Source of the DNA: Oscillospiraceae bacterium
GTDB lineage: Bacteria > Bacillota > Clostridia > Oscillospirales > Oscillospiraceae
Reading direction: 5' to 3'
DNA length: 41,485 nucleotides
NCBI GenBank assembly: GCA_902760845.1
Contig: CACWHX010000009.1
Location: 1 to 41,485 of the forward strand
The translations under genes were made by a program, and so were the position numbers. Positions 8,098-15,841 of the stretch are shown here, in pieces (the stretch's first letter is position 1; the number at the start of each line of letters is the position of its first letter). The notes beneath the pieces are model-generated. The model worked only from the letters and a program-made list of their open reading frames with translations. It made no database searches and was not told the DNA's origin.

Positions 8098-10023
8098 ATG
8101 CCGGAAATTCAAATTTTATCCCCCCATGTGGCGGATCTGATCGCCGCGGGCGAGGTCGTGGAGCGCCCGGCCTCCGTGGTGAAGGAGCTGGTGGAAAACG
8201 CCTTTGACGCCGGGGCGCACACCGTCACGGTGGAGCTGCGCGGCGGCGGCATGACCTATCTGCGCGTGACGGACGACGGGCGCGGCATGGCGCCGGAGGA
8301 CGCGGGCATCGCCTTTTTGCGCCACGCGACGAGCAAGCTGCGCGACGCGCGCGACCTGGAGGCCATCGGCACGATGGGCTTTCGCGGCGAGGCGCTCGCG
8401 GCCATCTCCGCCGTGTCGCACATCGAGCTCACCACGCGGCAGGCCGGCGCGGACGCCGGCACGCGCATGACGCTCGACGCCGGCGAGATTCAGACCATGT
8501 ACGAAACCGGCTGCCCGGAGGGCACGACGATGATCGTGCGCGACCTGTTTTACAATACGCCCGCGCGGCTGAAGTTCATGAAGTCCGACCGCGCCGAGGG
8601 CAGCGCCTGCGTGGCGGCGGCGTTTCGCTGCGCGCTGGGCCGGCCCGATGTTTCGGTCCGCTGCATCCGCGACGGGGAGGAGCAGTTTTTCTCCCCCGGC
8701 GACAATCGCATGGAGTCCTGCATCTACAGTCTGCTCGGCCGCGACGCAGCGCGCGCGCTGCTCGCCTGCTCCGGCGAGAACGAGGGCGTGCGCGTGGAGG
8801 GGTACATCTCCTCGCCGGGCGCGGGGCGCGGCAATCGCACGCAGCAGCATTTCTTCTGCAACGGGCGCGCCATCCGCTCCGCGGCGCTGCAGGCCGCGCT
8901 GGAGCAGGCGTACCGCAACACGCTGCTCACGGGGCGCTTCCCCGCGTGCGTGCTGTATGTGACGCTGAGCAACGCCGCCGTGGACGTGAACGTCCACCCC
9001 GCCAAGACGGAGGTGAAGTTCACGCACGAAAAGCAGGTGTTCGACGCGGTGTACTACGCCGCCCGCTCCGCGCTGGAGCGCGAGGACCGCACCGCCGAGG
9101 TGCGCCTCTCCCCGGGCACGCGCAAGGCCGCCGAGCCGAAGCAGGACTTTTATCAGACCATGACGAGCGCGGAATTTCACGCCCGCACGCAGGGCGGCGC
9201 CCCCACTCCCGGAGGCGGCGGCGAAGCCCGCCCCGCAGCGCCCGCCCCGCGCAGACCGGGCGGCGCGCCGACGGCGTATTCGAGCGCCCTCCCCGCGTCG
9301 GACCGGGCGGCGTTCCGCTCGCCCACGGCGCCGCGCACCCCCGCCGCCGGCTTTTCCGGCGCGGGCACGCCGGAGGCCGTCCCCGCCCCCGCCTCCGCCC
9401 CGGTGCAGACGGCGCTGGCGCATTTTGAGGAGACCGCTCCCGCCGCCGCGCCGGAAAGGCCCGCCCGGCTCATCGGCGAGGCCATGGATACCTACATTCT
9501 CGTCGAAAAGGGCGACACGCTGCTGCTCATCGACAAGCACGCCGCGCACGAGCGCATCAACTTCGACCGCCTCCGGCGGCAGGAGGGCGCACTCATGAGC
9601 CAGACGCTGCTGTCCCCCGCGCCGTTTTCGCCCGCCCCGGCGGACGCCGAGGTGCTGCGTGCGCGGCTGCCGATGCTCGCGGAGCTGGGCTTTGAGATTG
9701 AGACGCTGAGCGGGGACGCTTTTCTCGTCCGCGCCGTGCCGGCGCTGCTTGACGACACGGACGCGGCGGCGGCGCTGGAGGAGATCTGCGAGCAGCTGCG
9801 CCACGGCGGCACGCTGGACGCGCGCGCCGTCCGGGATGAGATTCTAAAGACCGTCGCCTGCAAGGCGGCGATCAAGGCGGGGTGGAAAACCGAGCCGGAG
9901 GAGCTGCTGCGCCTGGCGGAGGCCGTCGTCTCCGGCGAGGTAAAGTATTGCCCCCACGGCCGCCCCGTCGCCGTGACGCTCACGCGCAGGGAGCTGGACA
10001 AGCAGTTCATGCGCATCGTGTGA
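8098..10023 (+). CDS. mutL: DNA mismatch repair protein MutL
   Basis: Couples mismatch recognition by MutS to strand excision. The N-terminal GHKL ATPase starts with IAAGEVVERPASVVKELVEN and contains DDGRGM and the TMGFRGEAL lid. A Pro/Ala-rich linker of about 120 residues (roughly 350-470) precedes the C-terminal dimerisation/endonuclease domain. Its metal motif reads DKHAAHERINFD (about 479-490), where the classical form is DQHA..E....E; AACKAAIK-like and CPHGRP motifs are also present. This indicates a nicking-competent MutL, as is usual where MutH is absent. The length is 641 residues. ATG at 8098 is chosen because AGGGGG is 10 nt upstream and PEIQILSPHVADLIAAGE is the family N-terminus. 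Confidence 0.97.
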   Translation: MPEIQILSPHVADLIAAGEVVERPASVVKELVENAFDAGAHTVTVELRGGGMTYLRVTDDGRGMAPEDAGIAFLRHATSKLRDARDLEAIGTMGFRGEALAAISAVSHIELTTRQAGADAGTRMTLDAGEIQTMYETGCPEGTTMIVRDLFYNTPARLKFMKSDRAEGSACVAAAFRCALGRPDVSVRCIRDGEEQFFSPGDNRMESCIYSLLGRDAARALLACSGENEGVRVEGYISSPGAGRGNRTQQHFFCNGRAIRSAALQAALEQAYRNTLLTGRFPACVLYVTLSNAAVDVNVHPAKTEVKFTHEKQVFDAVYYAARSALEREDRTAEVRLSPGTRKAAEPKQDFYQTMTSAEFHARTQGGAPTPGGGGEARPAAPAPRRPGGAPTAYSSALPASDRAAFRSPTAPRTPAAGFSGAGTPEAVPAPASAPVQTALAHFEETAPAAAPERPARLIGEAMDTYILVEKGDTLLLIDKHAAHERINFDRLRRQEGALMSQTLLSPAPFSPAPADAEVLRARLPMLAELGFEIETLSGDAFLVRAVPALLDDTDAAAALEEICEQLRHGGTLDARAVRDEILKTVACKAAIKAGWKTEPEELLRLAEAVVSGEVKYCPHGRPVAVTLTRRELDKQFMRIV

Positions 10024-10056
10024 AAAAAACCGCCGGGGGCTCGTCCCCCCGGCGGT
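10023..10056 (-). terminator. Terminator of degV between convergent mutL and degV
   Basis: A 10-bp stem CCGCCGGGGG/CCCCCGGCGG with a 6-nt loop. On the leftward strand it ends in seven T, so it serves degV. On the rightward strand it follows the mutL stop directly but lacks a T run. Confidence 0.85.
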
Positions 10057-10080
10057 GTAAAAATACCGGCTTAATTTGCC

Positions 10081-10932
10081 TTATTTGTGATAGTACAGGA
10101 TCCCCATCGTCTTGGGGCCGCAGTGCTGCGAGACGGTGCAGCCGGCCTGCGTGTTGTAGACCTCCTCGAACGGCTGCAGCGACAGCACCAGCTCCTTAAG
10201 CTCAGCGCGGGTCGCGTCGTCCAGCTCGCCGGAATCCGTGATGAAGATGCGGTGGCAGTCGATATCGTCGCGGCCCTTGAGCCGGTCGATGATATACTGC
10301 CTGTAGCACTTCATCAGGCTGCCGCGATATTTTTTGCCGACGCCCATCTTGCCGTTTTTGACCTCGATGCTGGGCTTGAGCCCCAGAAGATTCGCGCCGA
10401 TCGCCGCGACGGAGGAGCACCGCCCGCCGGCTTTCATGAATTCCAGCGTGTCGAGCACGAAGCTGACGTCCAGCTTCTCCCGCTTCTGCTCCAGAAACGC
10501 CGCGATTTCCGCCGCCGTCATGTTCCCCTCGGCGGCCAGCTCCGCCGCGTCCAGCACCAGATGCCCGATGCCGGTGGAGAGATTGCGCGCATCCACGGGG
10601 AAGACCTGTCCCGGATACTCCTGCGCCGCGATGCAGGCGTTCTGGTAGCAGCCGGACATGTCGCTCGAAATGGTGAAGTGGATCACCGCGTCATATTCCC
10701 GCAGCCGCTCGCCGAAGAACGCGATGTAATCCGAGACGTTCACCGCCGCGGTCTGGCAGAGCTGCCCCGTCTCGTGAAAGCGGCGGTACAGGTCCGCGGG
10801 GTGGATGTCGATGCCGTCGCGCCACGTCTCGTCGCCGCTCACGATATAAAGCGGCGTGATGTCGATGTGATACTGTTCGATCAGCTCCGGCGAGAGGTCA
10901 CAGGTGCTGTCGGCGGAAATTTTGATTTTCAA
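10081..10932 (-). CDS. DegV family fatty-acid-binding protein
   Basis: A 283-residue DegV/FakB-like protein. Members bind a fatty acid and present it to the kinase FakA. The N-terminus KIKISADSTCDLS is the usual SDS.CDL-type signature. It is followed by PLYIVSGDETWRDGIDI, HFTISSDMSGCYQNA and the C-terminal NTQAGCTVSQHCGPKTMGI, in which His-x-GP is typical. The start is TTG; GGGAG lies 8 nt upstream and no better ATG is available. It is oriented against its neighbours mutL and miaA, with its own terminator, and so looks like an insertion into a normally continuous mutL-miaA-hfq arrangement. No fakA gene is in the window. Confidence 0.93.
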   Translation of the reverse strand: MKIKISADSTCDLSPELIEQYHIDITPLYIVSGDETWRDGIDIHPADLYRRFHETGQLCQTAAVNVSDYIAFFGERLREYDAVIHFTISSDMSGCYQNACIAAQEYPGQVFPVDARNLSTGIGHLVLDAAELAAEGNMTAAEIAAFLEQKREKLDVSFVLDTLEFMKAGGRCSSVAAIGANLLGLKPSIEVKNGKMGVGKKYRGSLMKCYRQYIIDRLKGRDDIDCHRIFITDSGELDDATRAELKELVLSLQPFEEVYNTQAGCTVSQHCGPKTMGILYYHK

Positions 10933-11060
10933 GGCGTTTCACTCCCGTCAAGTCGCTCGACTTTTGTCGATTGGTTGTTTTTTTCATCATACAGTTCGGA
11001 TTCTAACACTTTTTTAATAATTTGCATACCCCCAATTTTCACAAAAAGGAGGTTTTTTTC

Positions 11061-12005
11061 ATGTCACCGGAAATTGTCGTGCTTTCCGGCCCGACCGCGT
11101 CGGGCAAAACCGCGCTGGGCGTGGCGCTCTGCCGCGCGCTCGGCGGCGAGGTCGTCTCGGCGGACTCCATGCAGATCTACCGCCGGATGAACATCGGCAC
11201 CGCCAAGCCCACGGCGGCGGAGATGCAGGGTGTGCCGCACCACATGCTCGACGTGGCCGAGCCGTGGGAGAATTATTCCGTCGCGCGGTATGTGGAGGAG
11301 GCCTCCGCCCGCATCGACGAAATCCGCGCGCGCAATCGGCTGCCCGTCGTCGTGGGCGGCACGGGGCTTTATATCGACTCGCTCCTCTCCGGGCGCACGT
11401 TTGCCGGCGGTCCGGTCGATCCCGCGCTACGGCAGGAACTGAACGAGCGCTATGACGAGATCGGCGGCGCGGGGCTGCTCGGCGAGCTGCGCAAGGTGGA
11501 CCCCGACCGGGCGGCGAAGCTCCACGCGGCCGACAAAAAGCGCATCGTCCGCGCCATGGAGGTCTATATCCTCACGGGGCGGACCATCACGCAGCACGAC
11601 GCCGAGACCCGCGCCCTGCCGCCGCGGTATCACGCGGTGCGCATCGCGCTGGACTTTGCCGACCGCGCCGACCTTTACGCGCGCATCGACCGGCGCGTGG
11701 ACGCGATGTTTGACGCGGGCCTGCTCGACGAGGTGCGCGCCCTGCTGGACGAGGGCGTCAGCGCCGCGTGCACCGCCATGCAGGCCATCGGCTACAAGGA
11801 GGCCGTCGGCGCGGTGCGCGGCGAACGTTCCGCCGCCGAGGCCGCCGCGCGCATTCGGCAGGAGACGCGGCGCTACGCCAAGCGCCAGCTCACGTGGCTC
11901 CGCGGCGGCGGAGACTATTACTGGATCCGGTTTCAAAAAGCGCCGGACATAGCGGCGGCCTGTCAGCTTTCGACGGATTTCCTCCATTCCCACGGTATAA
12001 AATAG
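11061..12005 (+). CDS. miaA: tRNA dimethylallyltransferase MiaA
   Basis: Transfers dimethylallyl from DMAPP to N6 of A37 in tRNAs that read UNN codons, making the substrate of MiaB. The protein has 314 residues. The P-loop GPTASGKT lies at residues 10-17, DSMQIYRRMNIGTAKPT follows, then HHMLDV, VVGGTGLYIDSLL and the C-terminal QETRRYAKRQLTWLRG. ATG at 11061 has a strong AAAAAGGAGG upstream; a longer in-frame reading from 11022 is unlikely. It stands just before hfq, as in many bacteria. Confidence 0.97.
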   Translation: MSPEIVVLSGPTASGKTALGVALCRALGGEVVSADSMQIYRRMNIGTAKPTAAEMQGVPHHMLDVAEPWENYSVARYVEEASARIDEIRARNRLPVVVGGTGLYIDSLLSGRTFAGGPVDPALRQELNERYDEIGGAGLLGELRKVDPDRAAKLHAADKKRIVRAMEVYILTGRTITQHDAETRALPPRYHAVRIALDFADRADLYARIDRRVDAMFDAGLLDEVRALLDEGVSAACTAMQAIGYKEAVGAVRGERSAAEAAARIRQETRRYAKRQLTWLRGGGDYYWIRFQKAPDIAAACQLSTDFLHSHGIK

Positions 12006-12013
12006 GAGCCTGT

Positions 12014-12052
12014 ACAAAAACGGTCATATCCTCCGTTCGCGCCCGTTTTTGT
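12014..12052 (+). terminator. Possible terminator between miaA and hfq
   Basis: The inverted repeat ACAAAAACGG (12014-12023) / CCGTTTTTGT (12043-12052) lies just after the miaA stop and its right arm carries the T run. The 19-nt loop makes it weaker than a standard terminator. Confidence 0.45.
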
Positions 12053-12084
12053 GTAATTTCACTATTTCGTGGGGCGGGAAACTA

Positions 12085-12093
12085 TGTTACAAT
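12085..12093 (+). promoter_or_regulatory. Probable extended -10 promoter of hfq
   Basis: TGTTACAAT is an extended -10 (TGn plus TACAAT at 12088-12093) in a locally AT-rich stretch 44 bp before the hfq start codon. The -35 region is poor. It would drive hfq and possibly the genes after it. Confidence 0.45.
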
Positions 12094-12136
12094 TATACAA
12101 TAGCCGCTCCGACAGATCAGAAAGGAGCGCACCATC

Positions 12137-12364
12137 ATGCAAAAACCGCAGAATCTTCAGGAGGGCTTTCTCAACCACGTCCGGCAGGAGAAAATCCCCG
12201 TAACGCTGTTTTTGGTCAACGGGTTTCAGATGCGCGGCGTCGTCCGCGGGTTCGACAGCTTCGTCGTCATTCTGGACACGGAGGGCAAGCAGCAGATGAT
12301 CTACAAGCACGCGATTTCAACCGTGCTGCCGGCGCGGCCGATCGAGCTGCGCGGCGAGGGGTGA
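12137..12364 (+). CDS. hfq: RNA chaperone Hfq
   Basis: A 75-residue Sm-fold RNA chaperone that forms a hexamer and helps small RNAs pair with mRNAs. The Sm1 motif region is [27 protein letters not shown] and the Sm2 motif region is [10 protein letters not shown], with the KHA signature. There is no long disordered C-terminus, as is usual outside Proteobacteria. AAAGGAGCG upstream sets the start. The gene follows miaA. Confidence 0.97.
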   Translation: MQKPQNLQEGFLNHVRQEKIPVTLFLVNGFQMRGVVRGFDSFVVILDTEGKQQMIYKHAISTVLPARPIELRGEG

Positions 12365-12418
12365 CTACATACGCCCGTCTGCGGTCTGCCAAAACGAGCG
12401 ATACAGAGGTGAGCCGGC

Positions 12419-13624
12419 GTGAAAAAAACCAATACCGTTGTCAACGCCGCGATTTTGATTCTCTTCGCCGCGCTGGTGTTCTATCTTGGCTTCGCCGTGC
12501 TGCGCCGCACGCAGAACGCCTACGTCACCACGCAGGCCGTGCTCGTCACCGTGAACGAAACCGGCGACGCATCCGGCTGCGTCGTGCGCGAAGAGCTGCC
12601 CATCACCTCGGACAAGGCGTACATCTCCATCTCCGTGGACGACGGCAAGGAGGTCGCCGCCGGAGGGGAAATCGCAATCGCGGTCGATTCTGAGAAGGCG
12701 CTGGAAAACGCCGCGCGCGCCCGCGAGCTGGAGATGGAGATCGACTATTTGCACGCGCTGCTCTCCAACGTGAGCGACGCATCCGGCGCGGCCGAGCAGG
12801 ACAACGCCGTGCGCGCCGCGATTTATCGCCTCTCCGCCGCCGTCGGCGCGGGCGACGCCGCCCGGATCGACAGCACCTGCGTCAATCTCTCCTCGCTGCT
12901 CTTCACCGGCGGCGCCGCCGTGACGCAGAGCGACCTGGACGCGCTGCAGGCGGAGCTGCGCCAGCTGCGCGCCGCCGGGAACGACGGCAGCATCCTCGCC
13001 CCGGCCGCCGGCATCTTCACCACCGCGGCGGACGGGTATGAGAGTCTCACGCCCGATCTGCTGGACGATATCACGCCCGACGGCGTCGCCGCGCTTTCCG
13101 ACGCGAAGGCCGCCGTCGGGAGCAACGTGATCGGAAAGCTCATCACCGCGAAAAAGTGGTATTACGCCGCCGTCATGTCGGAGGAGGACGCCGCGCGCCT
13201 CTCCCCCGGCGGCACGACGACGCTGGATTTCGGCCGCCACAGCAGCGGCGAGATTCCGGCCGTGGTGCGCAGCATCAGCGCCCCGGTGGACGGGCAGGTC
13301 GCCGTCGTGTTCGCGCTGAGCCGGGCGCTGACCGATACGCTGGGCCTGCGCGAGACGAGCGCGGAGGTCGTCTACGCGAGCTACACCGGCCTGCGCGTGC
13401 CGCTCAAGGCGATCCATTTCGACAAGGCCGCCGGCGCGGACGGGGAGACCACCGTGGTCTACGTCGTCACCGCCGGGCAGATGGAGATGAAGCCGGTCGA
13501 GATTCTCTACCAGACGGATGAATATTGTCTCGTTGCGCGCGCTGACGGACGCGACGCGCTGCGCGCCGGGGACGAGGTCATCGTCGAGGGCAGAAATCTG
13601 GCCGACGGCAAGGTTATCAATTAG
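12419..13624 (+). CDS. HlyD-like membrane-anchored protein
   Basis: A 401-residue protein with one N-terminal membrane segment (about residues 8-28) and the rest outside the cytoplasm. Its organisation resembles HlyD/membrane fusion proteins: a barrel-sandwich-like segment near TSDKAYISISVDDGKEVAAGGEIAI, a short helical hairpin (about 85-190) and beta-rich C-terminal domains ending in GDEVIVEGRNLADGKVIN. No ABC or RND partner is adjacent; it is flanked by hfq and yggS at the head of a division and envelope gene run, so its role may not be export. The start is GTG, with GAGGTGA about 8 nt upstream. The family assignment is fairly secure, the function is not. Confidence 0.75.
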   Translation: MKKTNTVVNAAILILFAALVFYLGFAVLRRTQNAYVTTQAVLVTVNETGDASGCVVREELPITSDKAYISISVDDGKEVAAGGEIAIAVDSEKALENAARARELEMEIDYLHALLSNVSDASGAAEQDNAVRAAIYRLSAAVGAGDAARIDSTCVNLSSLLFTGGAAVTQSDLDALQAELRQLRAAGNDGSILAPAAGIFTTAADGYESLTPDLLDDITPDGVAALSDAKAAVGSNVIGKLITAKKWYYAAVMSEEDAARLSPGGTTTLDFGRHSSGEIPAVVRSISAPVDGQVAVVFALSRALTDTLGLRETSAEVVYASYTGLRVPLKAIHFDKAAGADGETTVVYVVTAGQMEMKPVEILYQTDEYCLVARADGRDALRAGDEVIVEGRNLADGKVIN

Positions 13625-13636
13625 GGGGTGCCGGCA

Positions 13637-14338
13637 TTGACCATTGCGGAAAACGTTGCGGAGATTCGCCGCCGCATCGCCGTCGCCGCCGCGCGCGGCG
13701 GCCGCGGCGCGGAGGAGATCGCGCTCGTCGCGGCGACGAAGATGAACGACGCCGCGCGCGTGCGCGCGGTCGTGGCCGCAGGGGTGGACGCCTGCGGCGA
13801 AAACCGCGTGCAGGAGCTGCTGGAGAAGCACGAGCAGGGCGCCTATGCCGGCGCGCCGCTGCACTTCATCGGCCACCTGCAGTCCAACAAGGTCAAGTAC
13901 ATCGTCGGCGTGGCCGATCTCATCCAGTCCGTGGATTCCGAACCGCTGCTGCGGCGCATCGACAAGCGCGCCGAGGCGCTCGGCATCACGCAGGACATTC
14001 TTCTGGAAGTCAACATCGGCGGCGAGATGGCGAAGTCCGGCGTCGCGCCGGAGGCGCTTGACGAGCTGCTGACCGCCGCGGCCGGCTGCGGCCATCTGCG
14101 GGTGCGCGGACTCATGGCAATCCCGCCGATTTCTGAAAAATCGGACGGAAATCATGCGTATTTTTGCAGAATGCGCGAGCTTTTTGTTGACATTGGGCGA
14201 AAAAAATACGATAATGTCACTATGGATTTTCTGTCCATGGGCATGAGCGGCGATTTTGAGGACGCCATCGAATGCGGCGCGAACATGGTCCGCGTCGGCT
14301 CCTCGATCTTCGGCGCGAGACCTTACGCACAGCGATAG
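13637..14338 (+). CDS. yggS: YggS/YlmE family PLP homeostasis protein
   Basis: A pyridoxal-phosphate-binding protein of the YggS/PLPBP family, thought to buffer free PLP. The PLP lysine is in VAATKM, followed by GENRVQELLEKHE, HFIGHLQSNK, a strand-helix repeat of the alanine-racemase-like barrel, and FLSMGMSGDFEDAIECGANMVRVGSSIFGAR at the end, given here only as positions about 195-227. TTG at 13637 is preferred because AGGGGGTG is 6 nt upstream; a GTG at 13628 would add three residues but has no ribosome binding site. It lies 12 bp after the HlyD-like gene and before sepF, as ylmE does in Bacillus. Confidence 0.93.
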   Translation: MTIAENVAEIRRRIAVAAARGGRGAEEIALVAATKMNDAARVRAVVAAGVDACGENRVQELLEKHEQGAYAGAPLHFIGHLQSNKVKYIVGVADLIQSVDSEPLLRRIDKRAEALGITQDILLEVNIGGEMAKSGVAPEALDELLTAAAGCGHLRVRGLMAIPPISEKSDGNHAYFCRMRELFVDIGRKKYDNVTMDFLSMGMSGDFEDAIECGANMVRVGSSIFGARPYAQR

Positions 14339-14382
14339 AACCAGAGCGCTCCGCCCCGGCGGGCGCGGGAGGGATCACAGAT

Positions 14383-14904
14383 ATGAGCTTTTTTGATGAA
14401 CTGAAGAAAATCACACAGCCCTACGACGATCAGGACGATTTTGTCGATCCCGGTCTGGAGGAGCCCGTCCCGGAGGCCGCGCCGCCTGCCCCCCGCGCGC
14501 GCCGCGCGCCGAGCGCACGGCAGGATGCGTTTGCAGGCACGGGCGAGCCGGAGGCGGAGATTGCCCCGACCCGCGCCGCGCGGCGCGAGAGCCGCCCGGC
14601 CGACAAGGTTGTGAATCTCAACAGCGCCTCGCAGATGAAGGTCGTGCTCGTCAAGCCGGAGCGGTTTGAGCTTGCGGCCGAAATCGCCGATCATCTTCGC
14701 GACCGCCGCGCCGTGCTGATGAATCTGGAGGAGACGGAAAAGAACACCGCCCGCCGCCTGATTGATTTTCTCTCCGGCGTGGCCTACGCGCAGGAGGGCA
14801 AGATTCGCCGCGTCGCCACGGCGACGTATATTATCACGCCGTACAACGTAGATTTGATGGGCGACCAGCTCGACGAGATGGAGTCGGGCGCGTTTCAGCT
14901 TTGA
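14383..14904 (+). CDS. sepF: Cell division protein SepF
   Basis: A 173-residue FtsZ membrane anchor and bundling protein. An N-terminal amphipathic segment MSFFDELKKI can insert in the membrane. A disordered, Pro/Ala/Arg-rich linker (about 20-78) precedes the SepF fold: VVLVKPERFELAAEIADHL, RRAVLMNLEETEKNTARR and IDFLSGVAYAQEGKIRRV. GGGAGGG upstream sets the start; the frame is open for another 37 codons upstream, overlapping yggS, but without support. Its place between yggS and divIVA matches the conserved division cluster of Firmicutes. Confidence 0.96.
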   Translation: MSFFDELKKITQPYDDQDDFVDPGLEEPVPEAAPPAPRARRAPSARQDAFAGTGEPEAEIAPTRAARRESRPADKVVNLNSASQMKVVLVKPERFELAAEIADHLRDRRAVLMNLEETEKNTARRLIDFLSGVAYAQEGKIRRVATATYIITPYNVDLMGDQLDEMESGAFQL

Positions 14905-14985
14905 TGCGACTTTCGCCGTATCAAACGCCGTCATTTGAGAGAAAATAGATTTCGATAAATTAACAGGAATGGGGGATTTTCCGCA

Positions 14986-15720
14986 ATGACACCTCAGGAC
15001 ATTCGAGAGCGTGCTCTGGAAAAAGCAGTATTTGGCGGCTATGACATGGCCGCTGTGGATAAGCTCCGCGAGGAGGCCGCTGTGGAGCTGGCCGCCTGCC
15101 AGAAGGAAATCGCCGTACTGCGCGGCAAGATGAAAGTTCTGGTCGATAAAGTCGAAGAATATCGGGCAACAGAGAACGACATGCGCCTCACCCTGGCCGC
15201 CGCGCGAAAGATCGCCCAGAAGATACAGGACGACGCACAGGCGCACGCCGATCAGGTCATTGCCGACGCCGACGCCTATGCCGAACGTGTGATAGGCGGT
15301 CTGCAGAGCGCGAAGGCCGAGGAGGAGGAACGCCTCCTCATAGCAAAATCCTCCAGCGCCAGATTCATTCAGGATGCACGCGCACTGTGCCTCTCGCAGG
15401 TCAATTATCTGGATACGCTTTCCACGGCCGAGCACCCGGGCATTGCCGCGCAGGAAGCCCCTGCCGTGGCCGCGACCGTAAACCCGTCCGCCGTTCCGGC
15501 CGCGCCGGAGCCGGCGCAGGTGGAGGCAGCGGAGGCCGAAGCTCCGGCGCCCCAGCCGGAGGTGCAGGAGACCATACGCAGCATCGACGATTCTGTGGCG
15601 CAGGTTGCCGAGGAGGCGCCTGAGATCGACATTACCCCTGTGATCGAGAACAATTCCCCCGCCATTGCCGATGCGGCTGATGATGCAACGCAGCTTTACA
15701 ACTTCCTGCACAACAGCTGA
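14986..15720 (+). CDS. divIVA: DivIVA-domain protein
   Basis: A 244-residue coiled-coil protein. The N-terminal about 60 residues carry the DivIVA membrane-binding module (ALEKAVFGGYDMAAVDKLREE, given as residues 10-30). A long coiled coil runs to about residue 150 (EYRATENDMRLTLAAARKIA and following). The C-terminal third is Ala/Pro/Glu-rich and probably disordered. DivIVA proteins bind curved membrane at septa and poles and recruit division or sporulation partners. The start has GGGGG upstream. An 81-bp AT-rich gap before it, with TTGAGA and TAAATT 15 bp apart, may hold an internal promoter. Confidence 0.9.
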   Translation: MTPQDIRERALEKAVFGGYDMAAVDKLREEAAVELAACQKEIAVLRGKMKVLVDKVEEYRATENDMRLTLAAARKIAQKIQDDAQAHADQVIADADAYAERVIGGLQSAKAEEEERLLIAKSSSARFIQDARALCLSQVNYLDTLSTAEHPGIAAQEAPAVAATVNPSAVPAAPEPAQVEAAEAEAPAPQPEVQETIRSIDDSVAQVAEEAPEIDITPVIENNSPAIADAADDATQLYNFLHNS

Positions 15721-15742
15721 TTGACGTACTGAATCGTTTCAG

Positions 15743-15770
15743 GGCGGGCGGCGCGGCAGCGCCACCCGCC
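15743..15770 (+). other. GC-rich hairpin between divIVA and ileS
   Basis: GGCGGG/CCCGCC and GGCGC/GCGCC pair around a GGCA loop with one C-A mismatch. The following sequence has no T run directly after the stem. It may attenuate or protect RNA ends. The 121-bp gap holds no T-box leader: it is too short and I see no T-box sequence. Confidence 0.5.
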
Positions 15771-15841
15771 TCATGCGTTTCCCTGCATGCCATCTTTTTA
15801 TTTTATAAGAGAAAAGCTCGAAGAGAGGAGTTTTCTGCACC

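Noticed and set aside
15721..15841. A T-box riboswitch before ileS
   Set aside because: The gap is only 121 bp, shows one short hairpin, and has no recognisable T-box sequence or specifier stem.
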